Assembly (NCBI RefSeq): GCF_900156685.1
Contig: NZ_FTOJ01000002.1
Coordinates: 310,001 to 374,000 of the forward strand
Length of the DNA: 64,000 nt
DNA from: Chryseobacterium piscicola
GTDB lineage: Bacteria > Bacteroidota > Bacteroidia > Flavobacteriales > Weeksellaceae
Reading direction: 5' to 3'
The translations under genes were made by a program, and so were the position numbers. The notes beneath the pieces were generated by a model, which ran no database searches, was not told the DNA's origin, and saw nothing but the letters and a program-made list of their open reading frames with translations. The first letter of the stretch is position 1. Each line of letters opens with the position of its first letter. Below, in pieces: positions 60,961 to 64,000 of this stretch.

Positions 60961-61434
60961 TTAGTACATCATTGTAGAATCAATACTACTGTCAAGAGAA
61001 TCGTGACGAAAAATATTGTCATAATAGTACTCATCATTATTAGCACATATATGTTCAAAAATAAGTTCACCAACTGACTCCGGAATTACAGGTTGGTTAT
61101 AGATGGGAATTTGAGAACTTGATATTACTTTTCCATTCCTACCATATTCTATCCAGTTTTTAATATCATAATTTTTTGATGAACAGTCACAGTCCCATAA
61201 CTGCAGATTTTGCTTGCCACCAACTATAATAAACTTACCTTTTTTATCTTTTACTTTTTTTGTTAGATAAATCCATTTAATCCAAGCCGAGTTACTGCTT
61301 TCACGGCGAGAAGAAATCGTATAGTCTGATGATTTATATATCTCAATGAAATTATTTGGTACTGCAATAAAACTGAATAAGCCAAAACATGTGAGAACTG
61401 TTGAACCTATTATTACTACTTTAATATTTTTCAT
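60961..61434 (-). CDS. Small exported protein of unknown function (operon gene 3)
   Basis: A 157-aa protein counted from ATG 61434; an ATG two codons earlier (61440) is possible. Residues about 1-24 form a signal peptide or membrane anchor (VVIIGSTVLTCFGLFSFIAV). The mature part has a short basic stretch (KKVKDKKGKF), a Cys-x-Cys pair (LWDCDCSSK) and an acidic tail (DEYYYDNIFRHDSLDSSIDS). Unrecognised. Its start lies 4-10 bases after the preceding gene, so the trio at 60961-62495 is one operon. Confidence 0.6.
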   Translation of the reverse strand: MKNIKVVIIGSTVLTCFGLFSFIAVPNNFIEIYKSSDYTISSRRESSNSAWIKWIYLTKKVKDKKGKFIIVGGKQNLQLWDCDCSSKNYDIKNWIEYGRNGKVISSSQIPIYNQPVIPESVGELIFEHICANNDEYYYDNIFRHDSLDSSIDSTMMY

Positions 61435-61443
61435 TATCAAAAT

Positions 61444-62064
61444 TTATTTAAACCATTTGTTTAATCTTCTCTTTGTCCTGTCAAATGCTGTCTGCTCCCA
61501 TATTACCTCAAATCCATTCCAAAAAACTCTTATCTGATTTCCAGAGTCGCGGTATAAAACAAATTTTATATCCTTGTGTTGAATATAAACGTTATTTACA
61601 TTTGAAGATTCGGAGACATATTTAGAGTTGTTGTCCCGGACTTGTTCTAATCTTTGTAAAATGGATTGTGCTTCGTTTAACGGGAGATATCGGAAAGCAT
61701 ACGCACTTCCAATATTTCCGTCAGAATTTCTATTGTCGCCAAAGAAAGCAAGTAAAAGACCTCTTTCATTCACATCTGTACAGTTAAATGCTACAGAAAT
61801 CAACCCACCACTGTCATCTGATGCCAGACTTTCTGTCTCAAATTTAATTTCACGATTATCTGCATTGCCAATAATATTGTTAATAATATATTCTTTCGAC
61901 CGGAAGTGCGAAATTTCTTTTGCAACTTCCTTTTTTACAGCATTTGCTGCCAAAAAAGTTATTGCCGTTGCAGCTGCAGCAGTTCCAGCGGCTGTAGCAG
62001 TTCTATTTTTTGCATTTCCGTAAATGCTAAAAATGATAAAACATGGAATTAGAATTTTTTTCAT
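61444..62064 (-). CDS. Small exported protein of unknown function (operon gene 2)
   Basis: A 206-aa protein with a signal peptide (FIIFSIYGNAKN) followed by an Ala/Thr-rich hydrophobic segment (ATAAGTAAAATAITFLAANAV, about 22-42 in two pieces) that could be a membrane anchor. The rest is alpha+beta with RYLPLNEAQSILQRLEQV and a basic C terminus (FDRTKRRLNKWFK). No family recognised. It lies 11 bases after the upstream operon gene. Confidence 0.6.
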   Translation of the reverse strand: MKKILIPCFIIFSIYGNAKNRTATAAGTAAAATAITFLAANAVKKEVAKEISHFRSKEYIINNIIGNADNREIKFETESLASDDSGGLISVAFNCTDVNERGLLLAFFGDNRNSDGNIGSAYAFRYLPLNEAQSILQRLEQVRDNNSKYVSESSNVNNVYIQHKDIKFVLYRDSGNQIRVFWNGFEVIWEQTAFDRTKRRLNKWFK

Positions 62065-62075
62065 GATATAACCAG

Positions 62076-62495
62076 TTATTTAAAAATTTTATTGTACCAC
62101 CCACTTACATCTTTCTTAATAAGCTCATGATATTCGTACAGCAATGATGCTAAGCTTGAATTAGCTCTCTGACTTTTATACGAATTTACTGTAAGATAAC
62201 CATAAAAGTTCCCATTTTTATCTACTACAATTGGAGGATTTGAGGCATAATTATTCCATGGTGAGTATGAACTGTATTCGTTTCCATAAGTTCCATAAGA
62301 ATTCCAAATAGATTTTGTATTATATGAGTTACCATAAGTTCCGTAACTATTCCAAATAGAATTTTTATCGTACGAATCACAATTTAAACATCCTAAGTAC
62401 TCATCTTGATCTGATCCGCCATATATATGTAGCGTTTGAGCACTTAAGATTATCGAAAACAGAAAAAATGTAAGAAAGTGTAATTTATTTTGCAT
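62076..62495 (-). CDS. Secreted protein with tandem WNSYGTYG repeats (operon gene 1)
   Basis: A 139-aa secreted protein counted from ATG 62495, which gives a signal peptide MQNKLHFLTFFLFSIILSAQ; the frame is open for 32 further codons upstream but those are not needed. The mature part has CLNCDSYDKNSIWNSYGTYG, a second SIWNSYGTYGNEYSS unit and then SPWNNYASNPP and IVVDKNGNFYGYLTVN. This combination, a CxxC followed by two IWNxYGxYG units, recurs in small secreted proteins of many bacteria, to my memory, without assigned function. Confidence 0.7.
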   Translation of the reverse strand: MQNKLHFLTFFLFSIILSAQTLHIYGGSDQDEYLGCLNCDSYDKNSIWNSYGTYGNSYNTKSIWNSYGTYGNEYSSYSPWNNYASNPPIVVDKNGNFYGYLTVNSYKSQRANSSLASLLYEYHELIKKDVSGWYNKIFK

Positions 62496-62890
62496 GCTAG
62501 GATCTTTTGTTTTTTTTGCAAAGATATAGTGTGTGGATGCATAAAAATTACGGTTATCCTTAATTTCAAAAATAAATACAAAAAACTTCAAAATATTCAG
62601 TATTTCTACTGAAATTTTAAAAGCCTTTTGTCATATACTAAAGGATATTTTATTACATTCTCGATAAATATTTGCTTTCTAAAAAAATTCGCTTTTCACC
62701 ACTTTCTCCCACAATCCTTCGGGAACTCTTCGGGTTTCCTTCGGAAAACACATACTTTTCCCGAACAACTCTCGAACAAACCCCAAACAAAAGCCGAAGA
62801 AATATCCTTTTCAGAAAGTCTTATTCATCTCAAAATTATTCCTCCAACAAAAACTATTTTTCATTAATTTCGTCAAAAATCAAAAAGATT
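62496..62890. other. 395-base divergent region before the S9 peptidase gene
   Basis: No gene seen. A stretch at 62700-62805 is GC-richer and carries repeated TTCGGG/TTCGGA units (CTTCGGGAACTCTTCGGG, then CCTTCGGAA). TAATTTCG at 62864-62871 is a weak -7-like box for the peptidase gene. Confidence 0.35.
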
Positions 62891-64000
62891 ATGAAGATTA
62901 AATTAACCATCTGTTTACTGGCTTTTCTGAATTTTTATGAAGCGCAGGAAAATATCGGTTTTCAAAAACCATCTGCTGAAATTTTACAGCTTGCAGATTA
63001 CGACAGACCGCCAAGTGTGCTCACCAATGCAAAGAAAGACTGGGTAGTTTTTGTGTACAGACCAACCTATAAAACCCTTGATGACCTTAATCAGCAAGAA
63101 ATGAAATTGGGAGGACTGAGAATTAACCCCGTGACTAATATTTCGAGCTCGGTAACGTATGCCAATAATCTGAAAGTGCGAAAAATGAATGATAAGACCG
63201 AAACTCAGGTGAAAGGTCTTCCTCAAAATCCGAAAATTACCAACACGAGCTTTTCGCCAGACGAAAAGAAAATGGCGTTTACCAACACTACTGATAAAGG
63301 AGTGGAACTTTGGATTGTTGATCTTCAGACTGCGACAGCAAAAAAGGTTTCTCAGGATAATCTGAATGCCAATTATGGTTCGCCCTATATCTGGATGAAA
63401 GATTCTGAGAATTTTTTAATTAAAGTGCTTCCGGCCAACCGTTCGAAATTGCTTGATTCTTCTAAAGATTTACCTACAGGCCCGATTGTTTCCACTGCAG
63501 ATGGAAAAGTTTCTCAGAACAGAACCTATCAGGATTTGCTGAAAAATCCTCAGGATGAAAAGAATTTTGATAATCTGATGAGCTCTGAGCTGTATCATAC
63601 TGACTTCAATGGAAATCAGAAAAAATTTAAAGAAAAAGATCTGTATGCCGGTCTGTCTTATTCTCCTGACGGAAAATATTTGATGGCAACCACGATTAAA
63701 AGACCTTATTCTTACATCGTTCCCTTGAACAGATTTCCGATGACTTCAACTGTTTATGATGCGAGTGGAAATGTAGTAAAAGTGGTAAATGAGATTCCGC
63801 TGAACGAAATTATGCCTAAAGGTTTCTCCTCCGTAAGAGCCGGAAAAAGGGACATGAGCTGGAGAAGCGATATGCCTGCAACTTTGGTTTATGCTGAAGC
63901 TTTGGATGGTGGTGACCAATCTAAATCAGCGGAATTCAGAGATGAAGTTTTTACTTTGGATGCGCCTTTTAACGGGAGTCCGAGGTCTTTTTTTAAAACA
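62891..64000 (+). CDS. S9-family prolyl oligopeptidase-like secreted peptidase, N-terminal part (cut by window edge)
   Basis: The first 370 codons of a secreted S9 peptidase, running off the right edge. A signal peptide covers about 1-18 (LTICLLAFLNFYEAQ). The beta-propeller part follows, with ILQLADYDRPPSVLTNAKKD, MKLGGLRINPVTNISSS, FSPDEKKMAFTN, LWIVDLQTATAKKVS and YSPDGKYLMATTIKRPYSY. These residues match the glutamyl-endopeptidase-like S9D branch. The catalytic alpha/beta-hydrolase domain with the Ser-Asp-His triad lies outside the window, so activity cannot be confirmed. Confidence 0.85.
   Translation, partial: MKIKLTICLLAFLNFYEAQENIGFQKPSAEILQLADYDRPPSVLTNAKKDWVVFVYRPTYKTLDDLNQQEMKLGGLRINPVTNISSSVTYANNLKVRKMNDKTETQVKGLPQNPKITNTSFSPDEKKMAFTNTTDKGVELWIVDLQTATAKKVSQDNLNANYGSPYIWMKDSENFLIKVLPANRSKLLDSSKDLPTGPIVSTADGKVSQNRTYQDLLKNPQDEKNFDNLMSSELYHTDFNGNQKKFKEKDLYAGLSYSPDGKYLMATTIKRPYSYIVPLNRFPMTSTVYDASGNVVKVVNEIPLNEIMPKGFSSVRAGKRDMSWRSDMPATLVYAEALDGGDQSKSAEFRDEVFTLDAPFNGSPRSFFKT

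Noticed and set aside
62496..62591. Longer N terminus for the WNSYGTYG-repeat secreted protein.
   Set aside because: The extra 32 codons precede a full signal peptide that starts at 62495.

Overview
The window comes from a Bacteroidetes chromosome, most likely Flavobacteriia close to Chryseobacterium. The DNA is AT-rich. Promoters, where visible, are of the Bacteroidetes TTG / TAnnTTTG type and Shine-Dalgarno sequences are mostly absent. Gene content agrees: a SusC/SusD/SusE starch locus, GldI, MnmD, KdsB, bacillithiol-linked proteins, and TPR regulators with a LuxR-type C terminus. No tRNA, rRNA, CRISPR array, prophage or intact insertion sequence was seen.

Layout. 1-605: 5' part of metG (minus strand). 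0.9-12.6 kb: starch/maltodextrin locus (SusC, SusD, SusE lipoprotein, GH97 alpha-glucosidase, GH13 alpha-amylase, an NTF2-like secreted protein, an SLC45/GPH-type MFS maltose carrier). Together these bind starch at the surface, import it across the outer membrane, cut it in the periplasm and move maltose inward. 13.3-14.8 kb: pirin and an FMN reductase. 14.8-21.6 kb: purine synthesis (purM, purN, purH, purD, guaA), headed by a strong promoter, a 24-codon ORF and a hairpin terminator. 21.7-24.1 kb: NUDIX, mnmD, ilvE. 24.2-29.5 kb: gldI, a cyclophilin-FKBP fusion, kdsB, a LolA-like protein, glutathione peroxidase and two unknowns. 29.6-32.3 kb: an HExxH lipoprotein overlapping a secreted protein. 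32.5-42.2 kb (mostly minus): HU-like protein, MATE pump, NtrC-like regulator, YggS, copper ATPase with three metal-binding modules, HMA-AraC fusion, thioesterase, RRM protein, BlaI, PAP2. 42.4-45 kb: pyruvate dehydrogenase E1 alpha and E2. 45.3-50.6 kb: pncA, a tightly overlapping operon (unknown, DinB/BstA-like, DUF1569, YtxJ, Crp), stress flavoprotein, second Crp. 50.9-59.9 kb: ligase-associated DNA repair set (PdeM endonuclease, Lhr-type helicase, ATP-dependent ligase, MBL exonuclease), interrupted by a TPR-HTH regulator and by repeats. 60-64 kb: CAT-like acetyltransferase, a truncated DoxX remnant, three small secreted proteins, and the start of an S9 peptidase.

The most unusual structure is a strictly periodic 51-bp array (16 hairpin cores, 57991-58785) between the repair exonuclease and ligase genes. 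A 172-bp imperfect palindrome fills the gap between ligase and helicase. A dispersed AATTTGAAAAT repeat supplies the last codons and/or stop of three unrelated genes (purM, kdsB, the copper ATPase). A long-stem structured element lies between purD and guaA.
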